64,000 bases of DNA. It comes from JAJECS01 sp965198185. GTDB lineage: Bacteria > Chloroflexota > UBA11872. The translations under genes were made by a program, and so were the position numbers. This document shows, in pieces, positions 33,129 to 41,795 of the stretch (position 1 is the first letter of the stretch; the number at the start of each line of letters is the position of its first letter). The stretch is from contig CBDAOU010000002.1 of NCBI GenBank assembly GCA_965198185.1, positions 372,001 to 436,000 on the forward strand, given 5' to 3'. The notes under the pieces were generated by a model, which was not told where the DNA came from, did not search any database, and saw only the letters and a list, made by a program, of their open reading frames with translations.

Positions 33129-34316
33129 TTAGGGCTCGAGGTGCTGCCGGTCGGCGAATTCCGGACCGGCGGCGTTGCCTTCCATTGCCGGCATGGCCTC
33201 GCCGTTGCGGATCAGCTCGGCGGCGTAGGCCTGGATGAGAGGCACGTTGGGCTCGAGTACGTAGGCGCCGTTTTCGGCGATGACCGTGTGCGAAAGCCCA
33301 TTTTCAAACCCAACGGCGCCCTGAACCACGCGCGACGAGTCGATGGCCAGGGCGAGTTTCAACATTTGCGGAACGAGATTGAACGGCACGTCGGTCTTGA
33401 ATGTGTCGCGCAGACGCTCGAGGAAGTTGGGCCACTGCAGGATCGTGCGCGGGGTCAATAGCTGGTCGCGGAGCGCGAGGAGAATCTGCTGCTGCCGCTG
33501 ATCGCGGGCGATCGCCCCGTCCTGATGGCGCGAGCGCGCGTAGCGCAGCGCCATATCGCCATCGAAGTGGTTGACGCCGGCCGGGATGTACAAGGGCTCG
33601 AAGCCGGTGTCCGTGGCGTTTGGATAGCTTTCGTCATAGATCGTGGCGCTCACATCGACCTCGACGCCGCCAAAGAAGTCGACGAGCCGCCGAAAGCCGT
33701 AGAAGTCAAGCACCATCACGTAGTTAACGTTGATGCCCATGATGTCCCCAACGCGCTGTCGGAGGACGTCGGGTCCCTCATTCTGGTAGACGGAGTTGAT
33801 GCGATAGGGGTCGGTGCGGCAATCGGCGATGCACAGATCGCGGGGAATCGAGATGAGGGCCGCGGAGTTGTTGGCGGGCTCAATGCGGGCGAGCACCATG
33901 GCGTCGGTGCGTCCGGTGGACTCGCCCGGCCGCTGGTCCAAGCCCACCAGCAGCAGGGAGAACGGCTGGTCTTTGGGCCAATTCGGAATCAATATCAGCG
34001 GATCGAGGACCTCCGCCTGGGTGATCGTTGGCGGCTCAACGTCCGGGGTAATCGGGGTAGACGTGGGGATCGTGATTGGAGCCGAGGCTACGGTGGCCGC
34101 GGTGGTGGGTTCGGGGGCGACGGGCCGCGCCACGACGGTGGGCGTTGGCTGGGGCGCCGGCGCGGCGGGCTCCGCACTGTTGCTGCGCCACACCAAGAGC
34201 CCAATGACACCAATGACCACGAAGACGGCCAGGGAGGCGCTGAGACTGATGATCTCGGCGCGGTGCAGCCGCCTGGCAAGCCTCTCGGACCCGTGGGGCA
34301 TGCGGAGTTCAGGCAT
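33129..34316 (-). CDS. LytR-CpsA-Psr (LCP) family protein
   Basis: The 395-residue membrane protein belongs to the LCP family, which attaches anionic glycopolymers to peptidoglycan from lipid-linked precursors. One N-terminal membrane segment (ISLSASLAVFVVIGVIGLLVW, residues 23-43) precedes a Pro/Thr-rich spacer. The LCP domain starts near residue 120 with FSLLLVGLDQRPGESTGRTDAMVL. The conserved residues ISIPRDLCI, the Arg/Asp-rich RINSVYQNEG, FGGVEVDV and ALRYARSRHQDGAIARDQRQQQIL are all present. The gene implies a cell wall with attached polymers. The ATG at 34316 gives a short cytoplasmic tail. Confidence 0.9.
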   Translation of the reverse strand: MPELRMPHGSERLARRLHRAEIISLSASLAVFVVIGVIGLLVWRSNSAEPAAPAPQPTPTVVARPVAPEPTTAATVASAPITIPTSTPITPDVEPPTITQAEVLDPLILIPNWPKDQPFSLLLVGLDQRPGESTGRTDAMVLARIEPANNSAALISIPRDLCIADCRTDPYRINSVYQNEGPDVLRQRVGDIMGINVNYVMVLDFYGFRRLVDFFGGVEVDVSATIYDESYPNATDTGFEPLYIPAGVNHFDGDMALRYARSRHQDGAIARDQRQQQILLALRDQLLTPRTILQWPNFLERLRDTFKTDVPFNLVPQMLKLALAIDSSRVVQGAVGFENGLSHTVIAENGAYVLEPNVPLIQAYAAELIRNGEAMPAMEGNAAGPEFADRQHLEP

Positions 34317-34466
34317 TATGTCGAATTGTGGGGTCCACTATACGACAGGTATTGATCGCGGTGGGTGTGCATGGCGTCAGAATGGAAGAGCACAGGCTGT
34401 CTCGCGCGGTATATCGCTGGGCGCCGGGGTGACGTTACGCGGGGCCGGTGCAACTTGGTGGCACCA

Positions 34467-35462
34467 ATGACGAGCGGCGCCGCGGATCAGTTGCTATTTG
34501 CGCTCATCGGGTGCGGCACGATGGGCAGCCGTCTGGCGCGGGCGGTGGCGCGGCAATCCGACAGCCGCATCGTGTGGTGCGTGGATCGCGATATCGAGCC
34601 TGCCAGGCGGCTCGCGGCTGAGTTCGAGGGATCGCAGGCCGACGACGATGTCGAGTCGGTGCTGTTCCGGTCTCAGGTCGAGGCGGTGGTGATCGCCACC
34701 CGGCCGGACTCGCACGCGCGGCTGGTTGCCGCGGCGGCCCGCGCCGGCAAACACGTATTCGTGGAGGCGCCGTTGGCGACGAAGCTGCCGGACGCGCTGC
34801 GAGCGCATGCGGCGGTGCGCGCCGCGGGCGTGGTGGCCGGCGTCGACTTCTCGCTGCGCGCGGCGCCGGGCGTCCGGCTGGTCCGATCGGCGGTGCCGGG
34901 GCCGCGCGCGGTTGTGCTGCATGCAACTGTCGATTCATTGGCCGGCAGGTGGGAGGGCGAGGCGGAGCACGGCGGTGTTCTCGGCACCTTCGGCAGCCAT
35001 GCGCTGGACCTGGCCGGATATCTGGCCGGCTCGCGCCCGGTGCGGGTGTACGGGACCGGCGGGCGGTACGTGCGCCGTGCCGGGCTGCCCGACACCCTGA
35101 CGGCGACGATCAAATTTGCAAGCGGCGGCACGGCACAGGTGGTGGTGGGTGAGTTTGGCAAGTCAGAGCGAGAGGGAACGTTCTGGGGCAGCGTGAACGA
35201 TGCCGAGCGTCACGCCACGCTCTGGAACGACATGAACGACGCTCGGGTCCTTGAGGGCCGGCGGGTCGTGGCTGCGACACCGGAGCAGGCGAACGGGCTG
35301 GTGGGCCCATTCGCAATGCTGGATGCGTTCGTGGCCGCGGTGCGTGGTGGCGGTCGGCCCCTGGCCGACAGCGCCGACGGGGTCCGTGCGGTGCAGTTGG
35401 CCGACGGGCTCTACGAGGCGATGCGTTTGGGACGCGCGGTGGATCTGCAGCGGGTGGCGTAG
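34467..35462 (+). CDS. Gfo/Idh/MocA family oxidoreductase
   Basis: The 331-residue protein is an NAD(P)-dependent oxidoreductase of the Gfo/Idh/MocA family, usually acting on sugars or inositols. The dinucleotide loop is FALIGCGTMGSRLARAVA. VEAVVIATRPDSHARLVAAAARAGKHVFVEAPLATKLPDA matches the second block, with EAPLA in place of the common EKP, so the usual catalytic Lys is missing. GGVLGTFGSHALDLAGYLAG matches the later substrate region. The ATG at 34467 was chosen because the fold begins about ten codons later. It precedes a PhyH gene by 85 bases, probably in one operon. The lost lysine makes dehydrogenase activity uncertain. Confidence 0.83.
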   Translation: MTSGAADQLLFALIGCGTMGSRLARAVARQSDSRIVWCVDRDIEPARRLAAEFEGSQADDDVESVLFRSQVEAVVIATRPDSHARLVAAAARAGKHVFVEAPLATKLPDALRAHAAVRAAGVVAGVDFSLRAAPGVRLVRSAVPGPRAVVLHATVDSLAGRWEGEAEHGGVLGTFGSHALDLAGYLAGSRPVRVYGTGGRYVRRAGLPDTLTATIKFASGGTAQVVVGEFGKSEREGTFWGSVNDAERHATLWNDMNDARVLEGRRVVAATPEQANGLVGPFAMLDAFVAAVRGGGRPLADSADGVRAVQLADGLYEAMRLGRAVDLQRVA

Positions 35463-35547
35463 CCGTGCCGGGCGCGAACGGTGCGGGCGTTGCGAGGCGT
35501 ATGCTGGGGCCGCCTTCGATGGCGGCGGTGCGCTTGGCGGGCGGCCA

Positions 35548-36312
35548 ATGAACGGAGCGGCGATGCAACCGATTCCCACGGTGCACGAGTTGTTCATGCA
35601 CGTGCGGCGGCTTGAGCACGTCGGCTATACGGTGGTGCCCGACGCCATCAGCCCGGAGCGCCTGGCGCCGATTCGCGAGCGCTTCGACGCGCTGATCGCC
35701 GACTACGAGAACGTGCCTTCCGCCGTGGTGGACGGCGCATCGACATCGGTCAAGGGCGTCGGGTCGATCGACGTCCACCGATTCTTCGAGCTCGATCCGT
35801 TGTTCGAGGACTTCATGGACCTGCCGACGGTGTTGCCGATCGTGCAGGCGGCGCGGAACCACGACGTGGTCCTGCTGTCCAGCGCGATGGGCAACTACCG
35901 GGCGCCGAACTCGCCGGCGGCGACGCTGTGGCACCGCGACGGCGGACCGTATATGCGGCTGACGATCTACCTGGACGACGTGACCGAGGAGGTCGGGCCG
36001 ACGGCGGTGGTGCCCGGCAGCCACAAGGACCCGAACCGGCCCCCGCCGTGGGCGAACCACGATGGGCAGCCGCGGGCGCTGCCGGGGATGGTGCCGCTGC
36101 CGGCGCCCGCGGGCACCTGCCTGATCAACGACACGAATATCTGGCACACGGCGATGCCGAACCGAACCGCGCGCCCGCGACGGCTGGTGTGGGTGGTCTA
36201 CAAGTGGTCGACGCAGGTCTATGACGTGCGCCCGGAGTGGCACCACACGCCGGAGTTCATCGCCCGGCAGACCGATCCGGTGCGGCGGGCGCTGCTGGGG
36301 TGTACGGACTAG
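35548..36312 (+). CDS. Phytanoyl-CoA dioxygenase (PhyH) family protein
   Basis: The 254-residue protein belongs to the PhyH family of Fe(II)/2-oxoglutarate dioxygenases. The iron-binding His and Asp are in LWHRDGGPYMRLTIYLDD, and the distal His is in NIWHTAMPNRTARPRR, whose arginine would bind 2-oxoglutarate. TAVVPGSHKDPNRPPPW is the typical intervening segment. Substrates of this family are diverse. Two ATGs are possible, 35548 and 35563; GGAG before the second favours it, giving 249 residues. It follows the Gfo/Idh gene on the same strand. Confidence 0.85.
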   Translation: MNGAAMQPIPTVHELFMHVRRLEHVGYTVVPDAISPERLAPIRERFDALIADYENVPSAVVDGASTSVKGVGSIDVHRFFELDPLFEDFMDLPTVLPIVQAARNHDVVLLSSAMGNYRAPNSPAATLWHRDGGPYMRLTIYLDDVTEEVGPTAVVPGSHKDPNRPPPWANHDGQPRALPGMVPLPAPAGTCLINDTNIWHTAMPNRTARPRRLVWVVYKWSTQVYDVRPEWHHTPEFIARQTDPVRRALLGCTD

Positions 36313-36354
36313 GCTGCCCAGGACGCCCCGCTGTCTCGCCGGGATGGAGGTTTG

Positions 36355-36440
36355 GTAGGGGCAGGTTTCAAACCTGCCCTCATGGATGCGCAGCCACGGT
36401 ACTTTAGGCCCTTGTAGGGGCAACCCTCGTGGTTGCCCTC
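36355..36440. repeat. Two GTAGGGGC-type palindromic repeats
   Basis: GGGCAGGTTT and AAACCTGCCC (36359-36379) form one hairpin. GGGCAACC and GGTTGCCC around CTCGT (36418-36438) form the next; the second is preceded by GTAGG. Both belong to the family seen at 29044, 40261 and 40384. They occupy the gap between the convergent PhyH and Ldh-family genes. Confidence 0.75.
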
Positions 36441-36498
36441 GGGTGATACCTGGCCAAGCTTGCTGGCGGCGGTCACGCGAAATCAGGACCTGCATGCT

Positions 36499-37519
36499 TC
36501 AGGCGCTGCGTTCCCAGGGTGTGTCGATGCCGAGGGCGTTTCGCCAAGAGGCCTCCAGTTCGCGCCGATGCTCGTCGCCGACAGGGATGCCCGTAGCGGC
36601 GTAGCGGCGCGCGCACTCGGCTTCGGGAGCGCCGGCGAATTGGGCCATGGGAAAGCCCGGGAGCGGCGCCAGCTCCGCGATGCGCTCCGCCAGCAGGTCC
36701 ATCTGGCGGCGAAATTCCGGCGGGTCGAGGAACAGGTCGATGCGGAACATCATGAACGCCGCGGCCTGGTGCGCCGAGGGGAAGCGAGGCGGTGGGGCGT
36801 CGCGCTCCTGCGGCACGCCGGCCAGAATGCCGCCCCACGCCTGGGCGATGTTGCCCATGCCGATGCAGCGGAAAATGGTGCCGGGGATCCAGTCTTCGAG
36901 CTGCTCGCGGTGCGGCGACGAGCGCAGGTCGTAGACGGGCGAGAAGTCGACGATCAGCGGGTCCGCGTCGCCGGCCGGGGCGCTGAAGCACACGGGCGAG
37001 CCGACGGCCGAACTGTAGACCGGCATGCCCGGCTCGAGGTGGGGACGCGCGCCACCGGCGACCATGCAGAGCAAGTGGTGCGGAAGCGTCATGCGGGCGT
37101 AGATACCGGCGGCGCCGATGTGTCCGTGATTCCGCGTGACGGCCACGGCGACGCCGGTCTCGCGAGCCTTGGCGATGGCCCGTTCCGTGGCCAGGTGCGC
37201 GGCGAAATAGCCCAGGCCGCCGTCGCCGTCCACGGTCAGGCTCACGGGCGTCTCGCGTATGACGCGTGGGTTGGGAGCCGGGTTGAGCCGACCCGCGCGA
37301 AGCTCGTCGGCGTAGGAGGCAATCATCCGCGTGCCATGCGAGTGCACTCCGCGCAGGTCGTTCCCCGTCAGCAACTCGGCCAGTTGGCCGGCGTGAGCAT
37401 CCGGCAGACCCAAGGGCCAGGGCCGCCTCGCGCGCGAATCCCCGCAAGCGCCCGGCAGGCACCGGGACGTAGCGCTCCGGCGGTAGATTGAGCTTGTAGA
37501 CGGGCGATGTGTGGGTCAT
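36499..37519 (-). pseudogene. Malate/L-lactate dehydrogenase-like (Ldh_2 family), frameshifted
   Basis: The family comprises NAD(P)-dependent 2-hydroxyacid or related dehydrogenases (YlbC, ComC type). The N-terminal part, MTHTSPVYKLNLPPERYVPV then GRLRGFAREAALALG, is read from the ATG at 37519. The rest, LPDAHAGQLAELLTGNDLRG then HSHGTRMIASYADEL, RNHGHIGAAGIYA and GAPEAECARRYAATGIPVG, is read in another frame from about 37410 to 36499. An extra G in a GGG run at about 37408-37412 explains the switch. HSHG and NHGHIGAAG are the diagnostic motifs. Without correction the protein would start at 37413 and lack the N-terminal helix. Confidence 0.8.
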
Positions 37520-37644
37520 GGCTCGGATTTGTGGTGAGGCTCGCGGTGGTGAGTGCGCGGTTGGCAGTTCTGCCGTGTGCAAGTTCGAGGGTTCACGTCA
37601 TTGGACCGGCAACTACCTGGAGCATGTCTCGGCATGCGGGATCG

Positions 37645-39960
37645 TCAACCTTGCTCGCAAAGCCGCAGCCCCAATTCTTCGCGGTCCATGACCACTTTGT
37701 CTATCGGAATGCAGCCGGTGAGCCTGTTGGCCTTAAGCCAAAGCTTGGCCCGCAAGTCACCGAGCGCCTCCGGCATGTCAAGTGTCAATCGGTTGTACAC
37801 AACACTCAGGCTCTTAAGTGATGGCAATTCGGAAAACTCGGCAGGTATGGTTCCTGTCAACTGGTTGTGACCGAGAGCCAGATACCACAAGTCGGTGAGT
37901 TGGCCGAGCTCCGCCGGGATGGCTCCTATCAATCGGTTGTTGTCGAGATTTAGTGTGTGTAACTGCGAGAGTCCGCCCAACTCTGGAGGTATTGGCCCTT
38001 CGAAGTGGTTGCCGGCGAGGTTGAGCAGGGTCAAGCTAGTCACTGCGCTCAAGTCCGTCGGAATGCCCCCGCACAGGAAATTGTAGGCCAGCGACAGCGA
38101 GTGCAGGTGCTTCAGCTCGCTCAACTCGGGTGGGATTACGCCGCCAAGGCTGTTCCCACTCAGATTCAACACTCGCAGCTCGGACAACTCGCCGATTGTG
38201 GGTGGAATAACTCCCCATAAACCACGGTTGGCAAGCGACAGCTCGTGGACCCGTCGTGGAGATCCGCCCACCACCACGCCCTCCCAATCGGTTATGGGAC
38301 GGTCGGCGTTCCAGCCCAGCTTCGCGCTGCCGGCCAAGATGTCGCGTAGCGCAAGCAACGCCTGGCAGTCCGCCACCAATCCAGGGTTGGCGGTTGGGTT
38401 GAGGACGGCCCTACCCTCGGTACATCCGGTGACGTCGACTGGACCTTCGCGCGATGGTGGACCTGCCGCGAGGAGATGTCCGCTCTCCGAGTTCTGCCCT
38501 ACCAGATTCCGCAGGTCGCTGCCGTCGGGCGCAATGGTGAATAGGACGAGATGATGGCGGCGATTGAGATTAGGCGGGCCAGTCTTGAGAATCACGATTC
38601 GCGAGCCGTCCGGCGACCACGCCGCCAGCGCCGTGTTTTGCGGACTCCAGGGGAAAAGGGCCAGAGGCTCCTGGCTCACTGGCTTCCCATCTGCGGTGAC
38701 CACGCAGATCGCCGGGCGCACGAGTAGAGAAGCTTGGTGCCGTCGGGTGACCAGGCCACGGTTTCGATCCAATCGCGCGGGCGGATCAGGGGACCCATAC
38801 GGCGGGTATCGGCTTGGGATACGGATGACTCGTCGTTCGTCCGACCCATCCGCGGCGATCGTGTAGAGCGCCTGCCTCGCCGCCAAGGCGTTTGGCGAAT
38901 GCCAGCCGTTGCCCATCCGGTGACCATGAGGGGCCGCCTGATTGCTTCCGTCAGCCGCTGGCGGCCATCCGCCGTTGGGAGCGACGGTGAATATGGCGCG
39001 TCCCGTTTCACCATCCTCGAGCACGAAGGCCAGGCGCTGCCCGTCCGGCGACCATTGCGGCGGCTGGTGGTGAATTCGCCGGGGCCAGTCGAGATGGGCC
39101 GTACGTCCGTGCCGTCAGCGCCATGGTGGAGAGACCCATGCGCCGAGTCGACTTGTCGCTGCTGGCGAGAAACGCGATGCGCGTGCCGTCAGGCGACCAC
39201 GCGGGGAAGTTGTCGAAGCGCGCTGTTTGTCAGTGAGCCGCTGCGGCTCTGCGTCGGGCGCGCGCGCGCAAGTTCATCACCGTAGTCTCGCGGTTGTCGA
39301 AGCCTTGGGTCCTTGTGCCCCGCCTGTGCCGGGCCATCGATCTGGATAAGTTGCCAATTCGGCATAGTCTTCTGTCGAGCGATGGTGTGTGGATTGTGGG
39401 TTGGGATATGTGCAGGTGGCGTAGACGACTTGCTCGCTGTCGGGGCGATCAACGGCACAGACTTTCCGATGGGCCCGGCGACACCCGCATGGGTGGGTTC
39501 GGCAAGCTGCCACAACCGCGAACCGTCCGCGCCACCACAAAAAGACTCGCTGGCGCCTTGGGTAAAGACGATCTTCGAGCCGTCTGGAGTCCATTGGACG
39601 AAGTTGCTGGAGTGCCGTTTCCAGTCCCAGCAAAGCCTGGGAAGCAGGGCGTTGAAATATGTCTGTGGATTTCTCGCGTGATGACGCGGTCCACGACTAC
39701 CGCACCACGTTCGCCGCTAGGTCCGGGTTCTACATGGACCGGGGCGTGGGCTTGTAGCACCGACGTTGGGGTGGGCGAAGGCGTCGCCAGCGTCTGGCGT
39801 GGGGACTGCGGTTGGACTGCCGATTGCCTCCGTGGCCGTTGGCAGCTCCGACTCGCTTGGTGGGGGATCAGGCAGGTCCGGCCCGCAGCCGCTCACGCTG
39901 ACCAGCCCGAGCGGCGAGCAGAGCGGCGATTGGCCGCCAAGCCGGACGTTGACCTCTCAC
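37645..39960 (-). pseudogene. Beta-propeller/LRR lipoprotein broken by many frameshifts
   Basis: A conceptual protein of about 770 residues can be assembled only by switching frame at least eight times. A GTG near 39960 opens a signal, and the lipobox LVSVSGC lies in another frame. Propeller repeats follow in scattered frames: NFVQWTPDGSKIVF, FPAWSPDGTRIAFL, PQWSPDGQRLAFV, GPSWSPDGQRLAFA, TVAWSPDGTKLLYS and LAAWSPDGSRIVIL. From about 38600 the frame is open to 37645. It carries the N-cap NPGLVADCQALLALRD and about seven plant-type leucine-rich repeats such as LRVLNLSGNSLGGVIPPEL. The intact paralogue of the propeller part is at 41792. It appears to be a decayed surface protein. Confidence 0.75.
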
Positions 39961-40162
39961 GGGTCCGCCTCGCGTGTCGCTGATGACGATGGGCTGCCAG
40001 GTGCTCCATTGGATAGTACGCGCGGTTTGGTGGAATCGTTCCCTGTGCGGGGCGGTGAAGTGCCCAAATCCGCTTAGCCGGTTCAGAACGGCCTGGATTC
40101 CGGCTCAGGGCAGGAACTACGTTTAGCAGGCGCTCCGTTTGGGTGGTTCGCTTGCGGCCGGT

Positions 40163-40234
40163 CCCACGCTGCACGCAGCGCGGGCCACCGGAGCCCTCAC
40201 CCCGGCCCTCTCCCGCGGGGAGAGGGAGCGGACG
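40163..40234. repeat. Dispersed hairpin plus CCCTCTCCC repeat
   Basis: Arms CCCACGCTGC (40163-40172) and GCAGCGCGGG (40175-40184) with CCACCGG are followed by CCCTCACCCCGGCCCTCTCC and GGGGAGAGGGAGCGG. The whole stretch from 39961 to 40457 contains only repeats of these families and no gene. Confidence 0.8.
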
Positions 40235-40260
40235 CGGCTCCTCTTTATGCTGTCCTGATT

Positions 40261-40500
40261 GATTCCGGCGGGCGCCCACAAGGGACGCCCCTACACGGAC
40301 TCGGCGCGGGCCACCGGACCTGGATTCTGGCGTGCGCCGGAATGACGAAGGGTGTGGCAGAGCCGTCCGCAGGGGGGACTCGGTGTAGGGGCAGCCCTTG
40401 TGGCTGCCCGTCCGGATTCCGCGGGGCGCACCTACAACAGGTGGGCGCGCGTCACCCTCACCTTAACCCTCTCCCATCGAGGGAGAGGGGATCGGACGGA
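40261..40500. repeat. Cluster of GTAGGGGC and CCCTCTCCC repeats
   Basis: A GGGCG/CGCCC hairpin (40270-40290), a GGCGTGCGCCGGAATGAC fragment near 40331, a GTAGGGGCAGCC/GGCTGCCC hairpin (40385-40410) and CCCTCTCCCATCGAGGGAGA (40471-40490) lie end to end. The last one overlaps the 3' end of the MFS gene and supplies its last codons and stop. Confidence 0.75.
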
Positions 40501-41795
40501 GGACTGCCTCGCGGCGGCGCGTGGGCGGCGGCGAGGCGGGCGCGGACTTTGGGGAGGACGAGCAGGCTCAGGCCGAAGAAGACGGCCATCATGGCGAAGA
40601 CGGCGCGGTAGCCGAACAGGTCGAGGGCGATGCCGGCCGAAAGCGTGGCCAGGCCGTCGCCGCCGGCGGTGGCGACGTTGGACAGGCCCATGTACAGGCC
40701 GGGCGCGCGCTGGTCGGGAATGAGGTCGATGGCCACCGCCCAGTCGGCGGCGGTGAAGAGGCCGACGCCGACGCCGAGCACCGCGGCGAACACGACGACC
40801 TGCACAAAGGAATCCGACGTCATGAGCACGGCGGCGCTGATGAGTCCCAGTGCGGCGGCCGCCGCCACCAATCGCAGCTTGCCGTAGCGGTCGGCGAGCC
40901 ACCCGGCGGGAACGGTGGTGATGAGCGCCGTCAACAGCACCGCGGCCAGGACGATGGTGGTCTTGAACTCGGGGTCGCTCTCGGCCAGGCCGCCGTCCGC
41001 GCGATCCCCTTTCAGAAAGAGCTGGATGAAGTTGTCCATGGCCTGCAGGCCCATGAAGTAGAGCAGCCGCGAGAGCATGAGCCACGCAAAGGCCGAGTGC
41101 TGGGTCAGCTCGCGCAGGCGCAGGCGCACCTCGCGCAGGACGCCTGCGAAGGGAACCGCCTCGGGCGGCCGCTGTTCGCGCACGGCGAACCACGCGGCAG
41201 CCGAGAAGATTGCCAGGACGACCATGATGGTGAAGAGCGCGGGGGCGAAGAAGGGGTTGGGCTCTTGCCCCTCGGCGGCCATGCTGAGCCACATGCCGGC
41301 GACGCCGGCGCCGACGAGCGTGCCCAGGAGGTTGGCCAGCCCGAAGAACCCCGAGGCGCGCCCGCGCGATTCGGTCGGCACCTGATCGGGAATCACGCCT
41401 TGATAGGGGCCGTGGGCGATGTTGGCGGCGATCTGGAGCAGGACCATCGCCACGAAGAGCAGGCCGTAGTTGGGCGCGTAGGCCACGAACAGCAGGCAGG
41501 GGATCGCGGCGGCGATGCCGGCCGCCATGATCGGCCGCCGACGGCCCCAGCGCAGACGCACCCGGTCGCTGAAGGCGCCGGCCAGCGGCTGGACGATGAT
41601 GGCCACGATGAGGCCCACCACGACGATGAGCCCGATGGCGGTGCCCTTGACCTCGTCGTCAACCAGCTCCGGCACGCGGGTCGGCAGCAGCTGGATGTTC
41701 ATGCCGCCCCAGAGGAACGACAGACCGAACCAGAAGAGGCTGATGCGAACGAGGAAGAACGCGGAGCGGCGGGCAATCTCCGTGCCGCGGCTCAT
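40458..41795 (-). CDS. MFS transporter (12 TM)
   Basis: The 445-residue protein is a major facilitator of the sugar-proton/drug type. Hydrophobic segments include ISLFWFGLSFLWGGMN, TAIGLIVVVGLIVAIIV and LLFVAMVLLQIAANIA. The MFS loop motif appears as GAFSDRVRLRWGRRRPIMA between TM2 and TM3, and again as GWLADRYGKLR in the second half. YQGVIPDQVPTESRGRASG resembles the GPH/sucrose transporter region. The C-terminal PSDPLSLDGRGLR is read from a dispersed repeat. The ATG overlaps the stop of the propeller lipoprotein (ATGA), so they share a transcript. The substrate is unknown. Confidence 0.87.
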   Translation of the reverse strand: MSRGTEIARRSAFFLVRISLFWFGLSFLWGGMNIQLLPTRVPELVDDEVKGTAIGLIVVVGLIVAIIVQPLAGAFSDRVRLRWGRRRPIMAAGIAAAIPCLLFVAYAPNYGLLFVAMVLLQIAANIAHGPYQGVIPDQVPTESRGRASGFFGLANLLGTLVGAGVAGMWLSMAAEGQEPNPFFAPALFTIMVVLAIFSAAAWFAVREQRPPEAVPFAGVLREVRLRLRELTQHSAFAWLMLSRLLYFMGLQAMDNFIQLFLKGDRADGGLAESDPEFKTTIVLAAVLLTALITTVPAGWLADRYGKLRLVAAAAALGLISAAVLMTSDSFVQVVVFAAVLGVGVGLFTAADWAVAIDLIPDQRAPGLYMGLSNVATAGGDGLATLSAGIALDLFGYRAVFAMMAVFFGLSLLVLPKVRARLAAAHAPPRGSPPSDPLSLDGRGLR

